From: Salisediminibacterium halotolerans
GTDB lineage: Bacteria; Bacillota; Bacilli; Bacillales; Salisediminibacteriaceae
Assembly: GCF_003814815.1 (NCBI RefSeq)
Contig: NZ_RKQQ01000003.1
Coordinates: 62,001 to 126,000, forward strand
Reading direction: 5' to 3'
DNA: 64,000 nucleotides
Shown here: piece after piece, positions 53,104 through 62,603 of the stretch
Position numbering within the stretch: the stretch's first letter is position 1
How the letters are laid out: each line of letters starts with the position of its first letter
Notes under the pieces: generated by a model
What the model saw: the letters and a program-made list of their open reading frames with translations, nothing else
Databases searched by the model: none
What the model was told of the DNA's origin: nothing
Made by a program: the position numbers and the translations under genes

Positions 53104-53581
53104 ATGATGCTTCTTCATCTTTGAAAATGACCGGCCAGCTGTCTTTTTCCGCCAGCATCTCTCGCGCCATTTCTTTCGCTCCTTCTAATGAATGGGAAGC
53201 AGCCCAGCCGCACTGGTATTCATTGCACGCAGGAACTTCATCGGCCTGCAAAATATCTTCAAGGGTTTTTTCGAGCAGACTCATTACTTCGTCAATACTG
53301 TCATCATTGATCAATGAAAGATAAAATCCTGTCTGGCAGCCCATCGGACTGATATCGACAACACGGCTGTGATGATTTCGGCTGAATTCAGCCAGCATGT
53401 GTTCCAGCGAATGGAGTGCAGGCATTGTCATATGCGCTTTATTCGGCTGTTTAAAGCGCAAGTCGTATTTGTAAATTGTATCTCCGTTTTCACCTTCAAC
53501 TTTTCCTGCCATTCGCACATACGGAGCATCAACTTTTGTATGGTCAAGGTTGAAACTTTCGACGTTCATTTTTTTACTCAT
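53102..53581 (-). CDS. luxS: S-ribosylhomocysteine lyase
   Basis: 159 residues from ATG 53581 with AAGGAGGAAT upstream; an upstream in-frame extension is untranslated leader. The metal site HSLEH (residues 57-61) and the Cys in ACNEYQCG (about 125) are intact, along with catalytic Cys in [10 protein letters not shown]. It cleaves S-ribosylhomocysteine to homocysteine and DPD, the autoinducer-2 precursor, in the activated methyl cycle. No S-box riboswitch is seen. Confidence 0.95.
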   Translation of the reverse strand: MSKKMNVESFNLDHTKVDAPYVRMAGKVEGENGDTIYKYDLRFKQPNKAHMTMPALHSLEHMLAEFSRNHHSRVVDISPMGCQTGFYLSLINDDSIDEVMSLLEKTLEDILQADEVPACNEYQCGWAASHSLEGAKEMAREMLAEKDSWPVIFKDEEAS

Positions 53582-53655
53582 TTTTATTCCTCCTTTTAGG
53601 TTAGGATGGCTTTTGCTGTAACACCAGTTTAACAAATCTGGATGTCAAATTGAAA

Positions 53656-54405
53656 TCAGCGGTGCATAAATCCTTTCGCTGTGATAATTTGCTGCATATC
53701 TAAGCGTTTGGGGGTTGCAAGCATCCGGCTGATTTGTCCGCTCCACGTATCTCTTCTCGTTCCTCCCGAACGTTTTTCATAATAATCAGCAATCGTTTCA
53801 TTATAAGCGCGAAGCTCATTCATCCACTTCGCAGAATCATCGTTATACAGGTTCTCGTGATAGATGTTTTCCATCGGCAAGCGCGGTTTTAGATCTGTAT
53901 CTGCTGAGGGGGTGCCGACAGCGAGTCCAAAAAGCGGAAGGACATGCTCAGGACAGTGCAGCAAATCAGAGACTTCTTGCAATTGATTGCGAATGCCGCC
54001 GATATAACAGATCCCTAAGCTCATTGATTCGGCAGCGACGGCAGCATTTTGAGCAGCCAGCGAGGCATCAATAACTGCAACCATGAATTTTTCTGTCGAC
54101 TCAATCGAAGCAGCAACGTTTGTCTGCTCCAATTCAGCTGCGTACCGATGCCGGCGCAGATCGGCACAAAAAACGAAAAAATGTCCGTTCGTCTCAACGT
54201 AAGGCTGATCGCCGGCAAGCGAGGCGAGTTTGCTTTTTAATTCAGGATCTGTGACGCCGATAATCGTATAGGCTTGGATAAAACTTGAGGTGGATGCGGA
54301 TTGGGCTGACTGGATAATGCAGTGCACTTGTTCTTCGGTTAAACGGGTATCAAGAAATTTCCGAATAGAACGATGGTTTACTAAGGTTTGAATCGTTTCA
54401 TTCAT
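53656..54405 (-). CDS. nfrA: NADPH-dependent nitroreductase/FMN reductase (NfrA-like)
   Basis: 249 residues. The N-terminal HRSIRKF motif (about 12-18) binds FMN phosphate; SAQSASTSSFIQAY and AAESMSLGICYIGGIRNQ are typical of the NfrA/FRP flavin reductases. It passes electrons from NADPH to FMN or nitro-compounds and quinones. AAAAGGAGG precedes the ATG. Downstream of it on the same strand, 75 bases on, is luxS. Confidence 0.9.
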   Translation of the reverse strand: MNETIQTLVNHRSIRKFLDTRLTEEQVHCIIQSAQSASTSSFIQAYTIIGVTDPELKSKLASLAGDQPYVETNGHFFVFCADLRRHRYAAELEQTNVAASIESTEKFMVAVIDASLAAQNAAVAAESMSLGICYIGGIRNQLQEVSDLLHCPEHVLPLFGLAVGTPSADTDLKPRLPMENIYHENLYNDDSAKWMNELRAYNETIADYYEKRSGGTRRDTWSGQISRMLATPKRLDMQQIITAKGFMHR

Positions 54406-54515
54406 ATTTTATCCTCCTTTTTTGGTGCTGTCATTTATGATTATGATATCATAGACGGCGAAGCAAGCAGATGCAAAGTCAAGTTCATTAGCTCGCATGG
54501 CCGGGAGGGATAAAC

Positions 54516-54629
54516 ATGAAGCCGGAGAAAACAAAAAAAGCGATTATTCTTGTGCTGCTCATCTTAACTGTCGGACTTATGGCGGCATTTACCGTGCTTT
54601 CAATCATGTCCGTATTTTATGCAAATTAA
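54516..54629 (+). CDS. Single-helix small membrane protein, 37 residues
   Basis: ATG 54516 follows GGGAGGGAT. The product is a lysine-rich N-terminus (MKPEKTKKA) and one membrane helix (about residues 9-33) ending SVFYAN. A perfect terminator starts at its stop codon, which supports a genuine gene. Divergent from nfrA. Function unknown. Confidence 0.6.
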   Translation: MKPEKTKKAIILVLLILTVGLMAAFTVLSIMSVFYAN

Positions 54630-54664
54630 CAACCCCGTCCGGATTTGTTCCGGACGGGGTTGTT
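54628..54664. terminator. Bidirectional terminator after the 37-residue gene
   Basis: AACAACCCCGTCCGG and CCGGACGGGGTTGTT perfect 15-bp arms. Confidence 0.85.
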
Positions 54665-54670
54665 AATAGC

Positions 54671-55357
54671 TTAAACAGTATTAGGTGTTTCATCAATCAG
54701 TTGCCGATCCTCAATTTTAACGAACCGGTCGGCTTTTTGAACGAGCGAATCATCTTCTGTAACAAAAACGACGGTTATATTGTGCTTACGGGCAAATGAA
54801 AGAAGGTGATTAATAATCTCTCGGCCTTTTTCGCCTTCCAAGGCTTTTGTCGGCTCATCAGCTAATATGATTTTCGGTTTTGTCATTAATATTCTTGCAA
54901 TCGTTCCGAGGATCAGCAGCTCATTGTCGAGCGATTCAATAGAGTGATCAATTTTATTTTCAGGAAAGCCTATTTCATCTAAAATGGCAAGCGCTGCTTT
55001 TTCTTTTTCAGGGTAATCCGGGTCATCTTCTTTTGTACCGATCAGCAAGTTTCCTTTTATAGACATGTACGGCATTAATACACTCTCGTCATTTAAATAG
55101 CCGATCGTATTCAGGCGCCATTCTGTCCGCTTTTTGATATGCACCAAATCTTCACCGAAAACTTTGACATCGCCTTTATTTGCAGGTGTCATTGCTGCAA
55201 TCATTTGCAAAACCGTCGATTTTCCGACACCTTCTTCTCCGGAAATAACGACGAGTTCCCCCTCGCGAACAACAAAATCCATGTCTTCAAATAAAACTTT
55301 CATATCGCTTCCGTTAGCATATCGTTTTAAAATATTTTCCATCTCGATGACATTCAT
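54671..55357 (-). CDS. Degenerate ABC transporter ATP-binding protein
   Basis: 228 residues of ABC-ATPase fold, LolD/MacB-like in layout. Walker A GEEGVGKST (about 40-48) and Walker B IILADEP (about 160-166) are kept. The Q-loop position reads IGYLND, the LSGGQ signature is replaced by IESLDNELLIL, and the H-loop reads FVTEDD instead of VTHD. So three of the usual motifs are altered. No permease gene is adjacent. It may bind ATP with weak hydrolysis, or act as a partner subunit; real transport function is doubtful. AGGGGG precedes the ATG. Confidence 0.8.
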   Translation of the reverse strand: MNVIEMENILKRYANGSDMKVLFEDMDFVVREGELVVISGEEGVGKSTVLQMIAAMTPANKGDVKVFGEDLVHIKKRTEWRLNTIGYLNDESVLMPYMSIKGNLLIGTKEDDPDYPEKEKAALAILDEIGFPENKIDHSIESLDNELLILGTIARILMTKPKIILADEPTKALEGEKGREIINHLLSFARKHNITVVFVTEDDSLVQKADRFVKIEDRQLIDETPNTV

Positions 55358-55538
55358 ATGCCGGCCCCCTAAAATAAAATGGTAAGTTCATGATCACAGT
55401 TGTTAATTACTCCCTATACACATATTAAAACACGATAGGGGGGTAATTGAAACCGTTGTCAGGAAAAATGTTTGACAATTTTGCAAAGTTTGTAAACTTT
55501 TCATAGTAGTTAACTGACTTTGAATTGTATAAAAAAAG

Positions 55539-55558
55539 AACCCACACTGTGATGGGTT
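55539..55558 (-). terminator. Terminator of ktrA-like gene
   Basis: AACCCA and TGGGTT arms; on the minus strand a T-rich CTTTTTTT run follows. Confidence 0.75.
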
Positions 55559-55565
55559 TAAAGAA

Positions 55566-56222
55566 TTACAATGCACCGTCTTGAAAGCGGCGAAGGTCTT
55601 TTTTGTTGCCGATCATAACAAGAATATCGCCTTTGTTAATCTTTTCAGTCGGGTTCGGTGTGACGTCGACTTTATTTGTTTTTTTAATTGCAATGACCGT
55701 ACAGCCGTATTTCGCGCGGATATCAAGTTCAACGAGCGACTTGTTGTTGATTTTGTCTGTCGCGAGCATTTCAACGATACTGTAATCGGACGAAAGATCA
55801 ATGTAATCAAGCACTTTTTCCGAAGTGAGGAATTCAGCGATACGATAGCCCATATCATGTTCCGGATGAAAGATCCGATCGGCGCCGATTTTCTCAAGAA
55901 CCTTATGATGGTAGTTATTTTGCGCCTTCACCCAAACTTTCGGCACGTCAAAATCTTTGAGGTGAAGAGTCGCGAGGATGCTTGCCTGAATGTCTTCTCC
56001 GATACCGACAATGACATGTTCGAAATTGCGGATGCCTATTCGCTGCAGAGCCGTTTCATCTGTCACATCAGCAACGAGCGTATGTGTCGCTACATCGCTC
56101 AAAGCATCGACCTTTTTCTCATTTTTATCAATTGCCAGCACTTCGTGTCCCATGTGGTGGAGTTCCCGGCAGACACTGCTGCCGAAGCGGCCTAAGCCGA
56201 TAATCGCAAATTGTTTTTTCAT
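55566..56222 (-). CDS. ktrA: Ktr potassium uptake regulatory subunit (KtrA/C type)
   Basis: 218 residues. An N-terminal RCK_N Rossmann domain (AIIGLGRFGSSVCRELH, with Asp at the end of strand 2 in VLAIDKNEK) binds NAD(H)/ATP, and a C-terminal RCK_C domain (from about 135) is where such proteins bind c-di-AMP. It gates a KtrB/D membrane subunit not encoded here. A paralogue lies at 61890. No ydaO-type c-di-AMP riboswitch is visible in the 160 bp upstream. The choice between KtrA and KtrC is tentative; the other copy is the better KtrC by position. Confidence 0.85.
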   Translation of the reverse strand: MKKQFAIIGLGRFGSSVCRELHHMGHEVLAIDKNEKKVDALSDVATHTLVADVTDETALQRIGIRNFEHVIVGIGEDIQASILATLHLKDFDVPKVWVKAQNNYHHKVLEKIGADRIFHPEHDMGYRIAEFLTSEKVLDYIDLSSDYSIVEMLATDKINNKSLVELDIRAKYGCTVIAIKKTNKVDVTPNPTEKINKGDILVMIGNKKDLRRFQDGAL

Positions 56223-56384
56223 GGTTCAAGTTCCTCTCAAGTAGAGTCGATATGTAAGTATATCATTTACAGCTCATGGTTTTCAAGTTACTATAAAAGC
56301 ATATTAACCGCTGAAAGACTGCGGATTCAACGGTTCGGCTGAGAAAACAGTTGAATCATCATTTTCTATAAGGGAGAAACAATT

Positions 56385-57488
56385 ATGAATATATTTATAG
56401 CCTCTGATCATTGGCTGCTGCAAATTTCATGGCAGGAATGGTTAATTGCTGCCGGCATATTACTGCTGTTTTTAACACTGCGCAAATTAATGGTGAATTA
56501 TTTATTTAAATTTATTTTGCGTCTTGCTTATAAAACCCCGACGGAACTTGTAACGAATATTTTGTTATCTTTTGAAAAACCGTTAAGGCTGTTTCTCATT
56601 TTTCTCGGTGCATTTGTTGCTTTGCGCTTTTTACCGTTGACCGAACAAATTGACGGTATTTTGCTGCAAATTTTCCGGACAATCATCGTGATACATATTG
56701 CATGGGGACTGTTTAATCTTTCTGCTGCTTCCTCAAAAGTTTTTTCAAAAATCGGTGAAAAAATGGATGTACAGTTTGATGATATTTTGCTGCCTTTTTT
56801 GTCGAAGATTATCCGTTTTGCCGTGATTGTTATGGCTTTAAGTATCGTTGCCGATGAATGGGGCTACAATGTAAGCGGCTTTGTTGCCGGACTCGGTCTC
56901 GGCGGCTTGGCTTTTGCGCTTGCTGCACAAGACTCGATCAGCAACTTTTTTGGCGGGGTCATTATTATTACGGAGAAACCTTTCACGCTCGGCGATTGGA
57001 TTAAGACACCGTCAGTCGAAGGCGTCGTTGAGGACATTTCGTTTCGCAGCACTTCGGTACGAACGTTTGCTGATACACTGGTCACTGTGCCGAATAACAC
57101 GTTAGCGCATGAACCGATTGAAAACTTGCAAAAAATGGAGAAAAGACAAATTACCTTTAACCTCGGTGTTAAATATTCGACGCCCCGTGACAAAATTTCC
57201 CGCTGTGTCGACCGGTTTAATGAACTGCTCAAAAACCACGAACAGATCGATCAAGAACTGATCATTGTTCGTTTTACTGAGTTTAATGAAAGCAGCCTCG
57301 GTATATTCCTTTATTTTTTCTCTGCACCGACAGCTTGGGAGGAGCACCTGCAAATTAAAGAAGACATTAACTTGCGGTTAATGGGAATCATGGATGAAGA
57401 AGGGGTGCAAATGGCTTTTCCTAGCCGGAGTCTTTATTTGGAAGATACCGAAAGGCCTCTAGCAACTGAAAAGGAGGGGGATGTATGA
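56385..57488 (+). CDS. MscS-family mechanosensitive channel, 367 residues
   Basis: Four or more N-terminal helices, then the pore-lining segment FVAGLGLGGLAFALAAQDSISNFFGGVIIITEKPF (about 165-200) with the Gly/Ala pattern of MscS TM3, and the cytosolic beta domain (GDWIKTPSVEGVVEDISFRSTSVRTFADTLVTVPN). It opens under membrane tension to release solutes in hypo-osmotic shock. The glutaredoxin gene starts four bases before its stop, so the genes are coupled. Its ATG 56385 is preceded by AAGGGAG. Confidence 0.88.
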   Translation: MNIFIASDHWLLQISWQEWLIAAGILLLFLTLRKLMVNYLFKFILRLAYKTPTELVTNILLSFEKPLRLFLIFLGAFVALRFLPLTEQIDGILLQIFRTIIVIHIAWGLFNLSAASSKVFSKIGEKMDVQFDDILLPFLSKIIRFAVIVMALSIVADEWGYNVSGFVAGLGLGGLAFALAAQDSISNFFGGVIIITEKPFTLGDWIKTPSVEGVVEDISFRSTSVRTFADTLVTVPNNTLAHEPIENLQKMEKRQITFNLGVKYSTPRDKISRCVDRFNELLKNHEQIDQELIIVRFTEFNESSLGIFLYFFSAPTAWEEHLQIKEDINLRLMGIMDEEGVQMAFPSRSLYLEDTERPLATEKEGDV

Positions 57489-57730
57489 GTCAAATAACTG
57501 TATATATCAGTTCGAATTGTCCTTATTGTCAGCGTGTGCTCGATTATTTTGCCAGTGAAATGATTGAGCCGCGCGTGAAAAATATTTCTGAAGATCAACA
57601 AGCGTACGCTGAGTGGAAAGCAATCAATCCGATCGGCACGCCGCTTACGTGTGTCGGTGATAACCATGTGGTAGGAGCAAACAAGAAAAAACTTGCAGAA
57701 ATAGCAAATTCTTCTGGAAACAATGTTTGA
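57485..57730 (+). CDS. Glutaredoxin/NrdH-like protein
   Basis: 81 residues, thioredoxin fold, with the redox motif CPYC at residues 12-15 (SSNCPYCQRV) and cis-Pro in GTPLTCVGDNHVVG. Starts in the overlap ATGA with the MscS gene, after GGAGGGGG. The short length and CPYC favour a glutaredoxin or NrdH-like thiol reductase; partners unknown. HD-GYP gene follows 15 bases later. Confidence 0.85.
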   Translation: MSQITVYISSNCPYCQRVLDYFASEMIEPRVKNISEDQQAYAEWKAINPIGTPLTCVGDNHVVGANKKKLAEIANSSGNNV

Positions 57731-57745
57731 AAAGGGTGAACAGCG

Positions 57746-58798
57746 ATGCGCTATGTTTCGATTGACCAGCTTGATCAAGGGGAACAATTAGGCAAGCACA
57801 TTTATGCCAGTGACGGAAGAATTTTGCTCAATCAAGGAGTGACATTGACAATCGGTCTCATATCTAAGCTGAGGCAGATGGGCGTCAGGTCGATCTTTAT
57901 TAAAGACGACCGTTTTCCTGAAGTTGAAATCGAAGAAGTCGTATCTGAAACAACGCGCAGAGAAGCGATTTCGACGCTTGCCAATTCGATTCAGTACTTG
58001 CAGGAAGGTCAGCCGATTGAAGGAAATTCAGTCAGTTCGATCGTTGAAAAAATTATCGATGAGGTGATGGCGAATTCAGATGTATTAATTCACTTGACCG
58101 ATATTCGTACAAAAGATAACGAACTGTTTGTGCATATGGTGAACGTTTGTATTATCTCAGTGATGATCGGTGTTCAATCAGGGCTTGGAAAAGCAAAAGT
58201 GCAAGAGCTCGCGGCAGGCGCTGCCTTGCACGATATCGGCAAGCTCATTGATCGAGTGAGCCGCCGCGATATTCCAACCGGTTACACGGAAAGGGATGAA
58301 TTGATGAATCACCATTCCTGGAAAGGGTTTAATTTGCTGCGCAAATCTCCTGATATCAGCACATTGTCCGCGCATATTGCTCTTGCTCACCATGAGAATA
58401 TTGACGGAACAGGGCAACCCCGCGGCTTAGAAAAAAATGACATCCATTTGCTGGCAAGAATTGTTGCGGTTGCAAATGATTATGACCATATGGTTTCAAG
58501 CCATACAGGCTCGAAAAGCTTTTTTCCGCACGAAGCGTGTGAAATCATCATGGGTCAAACCAACTCGCGCTTTGACCACCAAGTAGTTTGGCAGTTTCTC
58601 CGTTCGATCGCCTTTTATCCGAACGGAACTCAAGTGAAGTTAAGCAGCGGTTTAATCGGAGTCGTGACAAGTCAGCATAAAGGGCTTCCGCAAAGACCGG
58701 TCGTCCGGGCTTACGATCCTGATGGCGATGGTGTTCTGTTTGAGGAAGTTGATTTATCCAAAGAAACAACGACATTTATTACACGTGTATTTGAATAA
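57746..58798 (+). CDS. HD-GYP domain phosphodiesterase (variant GQP motif)
   Basis: 350 residues. An N-terminal DUF3391-like region (about 1-60) precedes the HD domain: LHDIGK (about 163), HHSWKGF, and HHENIDGTGQPRG (about 213). The last motif is HHExxDGxGYP with Gln for Tyr, a small but real departure. It should hydrolyse cyclic di-GMP with a bi-nuclear metal site. It is the third gene of the mscS-glutaredoxin group. A GGDEF cyclase is at 4635. Confidence 0.85.
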   Translation: MRYVSIDQLDQGEQLGKHIYASDGRILLNQGVTLTIGLISKLRQMGVRSIFIKDDRFPEVEIEEVVSETTRREAISTLANSIQYLQEGQPIEGNSVSSIVEKIIDEVMANSDVLIHLTDIRTKDNELFVHMVNVCIISVMIGVQSGLGKAKVQELAAGAALHDIGKLIDRVSRRDIPTGYTERDELMNHHSWKGFNLLRKSPDISTLSAHIALAHHENIDGTGQPRGLEKNDIHLLARIVAVANDYDHMVSSHTGSKSFFPHEACEIIMGQTNSRFDHQVVWQFLRSIAFYPNGTQVKLSSGLIGVVTSQHKGLPQRPVVRAYDPDGDGVLFEEVDLSKETTTFITRVFE

Positions 58799-58875
58799 TC
58801 TTTACGATTGCATTTATTTATCTGAATGTCTATCATGGAGAAGAAATCTGATCTAATTAGAGGAGGATGCATTGA

Positions 58876-59595
58876 ATGAAACAAATGGACGCAAACGAGA
58901 TTATCAGCTTTATTTCCAACAGCGAGAAATCAACGCCTGTAAAAGTGCATGTTAAGGGAGATCTTGACGGTATTGATTTCGGAGCGAATACGAAAACATT
59001 TATCCAAGGCAATACTGGTGTACTTTTCGGCGAATGGAAAGATATTCAGCCGGCCGTAAAAAATAACGAAAGTAAAATCGAAGATATTGTCGTCGAAAAT
59101 GACCGCCGCAATTCGGCGATTCCGACACTGGACTTAAAAAACATCCACGCGCGCATTGAACCTGGATCGATTATTCGCGATCAAGTGGAAATCGGCGATT
59201 CTGCCGTCATTATGATGGGAGCAGCCATCAACATCGGTTCCGTCGTCGGCTCGGGCACAATGATCGATATGAACGCGACACTCGGCGGCAGAGCAACAGT
59301 TGGAAATAACTGTCATATCGGGGCCGGGGCTGTGCTTGCCGGGGTCATCGAACCGCCTTCTGCCGATCCGGTCGTTGTCGAAGACGGGGTCGTTGTCGGT
59401 GCCAACGCTGTGATTCTTGAAGGCGTGCGCGTCGGCGAAGGTTCAGTTGTGGCAGCAGGAGCAATCGTAACAAACGACGTTCCGCCAAACAGCGTTGTTG
59501 CGGGAACCCCGGCAAAAGTTATTAAACAAATTGATGAGAAGACAAAAGGCAAAACAGAGATGAAAGCAGAACTGCGAAAGCTGAGTGATGAATAG
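58876..59595 (+). CDS. dapH: Tetrahydrodipicolinate N-acetyltransferase
   Basis: 239 residues. A hexapeptide-repeat left-handed beta-helix spans about residues 88-210 (for instance [20 protein letters not shown]), with the N-terminal helical domain and the AGTPAKVIK ending of DapH. It acetylates tetrahydrodipicolinate in the acetylase branch of lysine and diaminopimelate synthesis. AGAGGAGG precedes ATG 58876. The next gene starts at the base after its stop, in one operon as in B. subtilis ykuQ-ykuR. Confidence 0.95.
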   Translation: MKQMDANEIISFISNSEKSTPVKVHVKGDLDGIDFGANTKTFIQGNTGVLFGEWKDIQPAVKNNESKIEDIVVENDRRNSAIPTLDLKNIHARIEPGSIIRDQVEIGDSAVIMMGAAINIGSVVGSGTMIDMNATLGGRATVGNNCHIGAGAVLAGVIEPPSADPVVVEDGVVVGANAVILEGVRVGEGSVVAAGAIVTNDVPPNSVVAGTPAKVIKQIDEKTKGKTEMKAELRKLSDE

Positions 59596-60738
59596 ATGAC
59601 TTCATCACCGATGATGACAGAGCGCCTGGCGAATTATCGCCGGGCGCTTCATCAAATACCGGAAAAAGGTTTTGAAGAGTATAAAACCCAGCGTTTCATT
59701 CTCAATACGCTCGCCGGTTTCCCGCAAGATCAGATGGAAGTCGTGACGTGGCATACAGGTGTGCTCGTGAAAATTCACGGCACGGATCCCGTGAAAACGG
59801 TCGGATACCGAACGGACATGGATGGTTTGCCGATGGAAGAAGAAACAGCCCTGCCGTTTAAATCAGAACATCCCGGGATGATGCATGCCTGCGGTCATGA
59901 TATGCATATGGCGATCGCGTTGACCCTTGTTGAACACTTTGCGTCGAACCCGGCGCGGGATCACTTGCTCTTCATTTTTCAGCCTGCTGAGGAAGGTCCG
60001 GGCGGAGCCAAACCGATGCTTGATTCAGAACCGTTTCAGCGTTGGCAGCCGGATGAGATGTATGCGCTGCACATTGCGCCGGAATACCCGGTCAAAACCG
60101 TTGCTGTAAAGCCGGGAATATTATTTGCCAACACAAGCGAATTGTTTATTGATCTTTATGGACAAGGCGGTCATGCGGCGTATCCGCATAAAACAGAGGA
60201 CATGGTTGTCGCTGCAAGTTATTTTGTCACGCAGCTGCAGACGGTTGTTGCCCGCAATGTCCCGCCGCTTGATGCCGCGGTGGTTACAATCGGTAAAATC
60301 ACCGGCGGTTCGAAACAAAACATCATCGCTGATCATGCCCGTTTAGAAGGGACGATACGCACGCTCTCGCTTGAATCAATGAACGAGGTGAAATCACGGA
60401 TCGAATCGCTATGTAAAGGAACGGAGGCAAGCTTTCGCTGCCGGACATCGATCGATTACGGGGCGAATTACTGTCAAGTTTACAATGATGAAGAACTGTC
60501 CGAACAGTTAATCAGTGCCGCGGAAAATTCGTCTCACGTATCCTATACAGCTTGCGATAAAGCGATGACCGGCGAGGACTTCGGTTACTTTCTCGAAAAA
60601 ATACCGGGTGCGATGTTTTGGCTCGGCGTAAACAGCGAACACGGACTTCATTCATCCAAATTAAATGCTGATGAGGAAGCGATGGAGCCGGCTGTGAACT
60701 TTCTGATCGAATGGATAAATGGGCGCACAGCGAATTAA
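59596..60738 (+). CDS. ykuR: N-acetyldiaminopimelate deacetylase
   Basis: 380 residues, M20 metallopeptidase family. Metal ligands and catalytic residues are in [19 protein letters not shown] (about residue 98) and QPAEEGPGG (about 130), with His in GEDFGYF region. It removes acetyl from N-acetyl-LL-diaminopimelate, two steps after DapH. The start lies directly after the dapH stop; GAGTGATG serves as ribosome site and coupling is likely. A strong terminator follows at 60841. Confidence 0.93.
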   Translation: MTSSPMMTERLANYRRALHQIPEKGFEEYKTQRFILNTLAGFPQDQMEVVTWHTGVLVKIHGTDPVKTVGYRTDMDGLPMEEETALPFKSEHPGMMHACGHDMHMAIALTLVEHFASNPARDHLLFIFQPAEEGPGGAKPMLDSEPFQRWQPDEMYALHIAPEYPVKTVAVKPGILFANTSELFIDLYGQGGHAAYPHKTEDMVVAASYFVTQLQTVVARNVPPLDAAVVTIGKITGGSKQNIIADHARLEGTIRTLSLESMNEVKSRIESLCKGTEASFRCRTSIDYGANYCQVYNDEELSEQLISAAENSSHVSYTACDKAMTGEDFGYFLEKIPGAMFWLGVNSEHGLHSSKLNADEEAMEPAVNFLIEWINGRTAN

Positions 60739-60840
60739 ACTGTCTTATTATCTGCTTGCCTGCGAATATAACTACTGCGGGCAGATCTTGTTAAAGCCAA
60801 TCATTCGAGCGTAAGGTGTTGACTGAAAAAATGATAATAC

Positions 60841-60880
60841 AAAAGAGGATCCTGAGTTTAATAACCCGGGATCCTCTTTT
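60841..60880. terminator. Bidirectional terminator after ykuR
   Basis: AAAAGAGGATCC and GGATCCTCTTTT perfect 12-bp arms. Confidence 0.85.
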
Positions 60881-60883
60881 ATA

Positions 60884-61729
60884 TTATTCAGCTTCTTTCT
60901 CATTTTTATACAAGTTGACTTGATGAGGGAAGGGAATTTCAATGCCGTATTCGTCGAGCGATTCTTTCATCGCTTTGCGCAGATCGCGTTCCACCGCCCA
61001 TTGTTCCATATTGGCGGTTTGCGACAATATTCGGATGACGACATCACTGTCGCCAAGAGTCTGCACGCCGACAACGTGCGGACCTTCTTTAATGCGCTCA
61101 TCGTTTTCAGCCACACGGTCACAAGCGCGCTGCATGATATCCATCGCTTGATCGATATTTTCGTTATAAGCAATGCTGATATCGACAAGCGCCCGCATGT
61201 TTGAGCGCGAATGATTGCTCAGGCTGCCGATCTCCCGGTTTGGAATGTAGTGTACTGTTCCATCGAACCCTCTGATCCGGGTTGTACGGAGGCCGACCTC
61301 TTCGACAACGCCGTCAAGACCGGCGACGGTAACATATTCTTCTACTTCGAGCTGTTTTTCAAGCAAAATAAAAAATCCTGTCACAATATCGCTCACAAGC
61401 CCCTGCGCACCGAAGCCGACGGCTAAGCCTACAATACCGGCGCCGGCGATTAATGCCGTAACATCATATTCAAAAATTCCGACAATCAAGGTGGCTAAAA
61501 TAAAGAGCAAAATGTAAGAAAACACATTTAATGCAAGGCGCTCAAGTGTAGCCGCTCGCCCCTCGCCGATGTTTTGTTTTTCGCTCATTTTCGAAAAACT
61601 GTTGCTGATCATTTTTTTACCGAGCGCGCGGATGATAAAAAAGGCGATCAGAATGCCGGCAAGCTGAAGACCGACTGTCAAAGCTTTTGTTCCGAGTGCT
61701 TGCCAGTCAATCGTTTGAATCCAATCCAT
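60884..61729 (-). CDS. ykuT: MscS-family mechanosensitive channel YkuT
   Basis: 281 residues with three N-terminal helices and the MscS pore segment ALIAGAGIVGLAVGFGAQGLVSDIVTGFFILLEKQ (about 90-125), then the beta domain (YVTVAGLDGVVEEVGLRTTRIRGFDGTVHYIPNREI). Size is that of E. coli MscS and of B. subtilis YkuT, which also lies near ykuQ-ykuR. AAAGGAG precedes the ATG. It protects from hypo-osmotic shock. Confidence 0.92.
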   Translation of the reverse strand: MDWIQTIDWQALGTKALTVGLQLAGILIAFFIIRALGKKMISNSFSKMSEKQNIGEGRAATLERLALNVFSYILLFILATLIVGIFEYDVTALIAGAGIVGLAVGFGAQGLVSDIVTGFFILLEKQLEVEEYVTVAGLDGVVEEVGLRTTRIRGFDGTVHYIPNREIGSLSNHSRSNMRALVDISIAYNENIDQAMDIMQRACDRVAENDERIKEGPHVVGVQTLGDSDVVIRILSQTANMEQWAVERDLRKAMKESLDEYGIEIPFPHQVNLYKNEKEAE

Positions 61730-61889
61730 AAACGATAACTCCTTTCGCGTCTATTGCTGTCATTTTTGGAACGACTTTTAGTATTTTACCACAATATATA
61801 AGCGGCTTAAACGTGAAATCATCTTTGAACAGCTTGAGATAAACATGGTATGATAATGTGTATGTAAGTACAATTGTGGAGGAACTGAG

Positions 61890-62555
61890 ATGAAAAAACA
61901 ATTTGCAATTATCGGTTTAGGCCGCTTTGGAGGCAGCATTTGCCGTGCATTAAATGAACAGGGGTTAGAAGTGCTCGCGATTGATACAAGCGAAGAAAAA
62001 GTGAACGAATTTGCCTCTGTCGCGACACACGCGGTGATTGCCGATGCGACGGAAGAAATGACGTTAAAGAGTTTAGGCATACGTAATTTTGATCATGTTG
62101 TTGTTGCGATCGGCGACAATATACAGTCGAGCATCTTGACGACGCTGATGCTTGTAGAACAAGGCGTTAACCACATCACCGTCAAGGCGCAAAACGATTA
62201 TCACGAGAAGGTGCTGAACAAAATCGGTGCCCACAAAGTCGTTCACCCGGAGCGGGATATGGGGGTGAGGATTGCGCATAACGTCGTTTCAAAAAACGTG
62301 CTTGACTACCTTGAATTATCCAATGAATACAGCATTGTCGAATTAGAAGCTGGCAAACTCGTCGATAAGCGGTCGCTGACAGACCTTGATCTGCGATTGA
62401 AATACGGCTGCAACGTCATGGCGATAAAACGGGAAGACGATGTCAACGTGTCGCCGGCTCCTGATGATATATTGTTAGAAGGAGATATCATTATCGTTGT
62501 CGGCGCAGACAGCGATATTAATCGAATGGAAGAAGCATTGTTTGATGATAACTAG
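61890..62555 (+). CDS. ktrC: Ktr potassium uptake regulatory subunit KtrC
   Basis: 221 residues, same length as B. subtilis KtrC. RCK_N motif AIIGLGRFGGSICRALNEQGLEVLAID and an RCK_C domain ending NRMEEALFDDN. The neighbouring rnjA recalls B. subtilis, where ykqB (ktrC) and rnjA lie close together. It pairs with KtrD or KtrB for potassium uptake and is controlled by nucleotides and c-di-AMP. Promoter: TTGAAC, 18-bp spacer, TATGAT upstream. GGAGG precedes the ATG. Confidence 0.92.
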   Translation: MKKQFAIIGLGRFGGSICRALNEQGLEVLAIDTSEEKVNEFASVATHAVIADATEEMTLKSLGIRNFDHVVVAIGDNIQSSILTTLMLVEQGVNHITVKAQNDYHEKVLNKIGAHKVVHPERDMGVRIAHNVVSKNVLDYLELSNEYSIVELEAGKLVDKRSLTDLDLRLKYGCNVMAIKREDDVNVSPAPDDILLEGDIIIVVGADSDINRMEEALFDDN

Positions 62556-62561
62556 ATACGT

Positions 62562-62603
62562 AAAACCGGCAGGCCGTTTATTATCGGGCCTGCCGGTTTT
62601 TTC
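62562..62603. terminator. Bidirectional terminator between ktrC and rnjA
   Basis: AAAACCGGCAGGCC and GGCCTGCCGGTTTT arms then TTCTT. Confidence 0.88.

Noticed and set aside
55581-56195. 204-codon open frame opposite ktrA
   Set aside because: It is fully antisense to a well-supported gene, has no ribosome site and no family resemblance.
56223-56384. c-di-AMP (ydaO) riboswitch upstream of ktrA
   Set aside because: Only 160 bp separate the divergent genes and none of the conserved blocks of the motif are visible.
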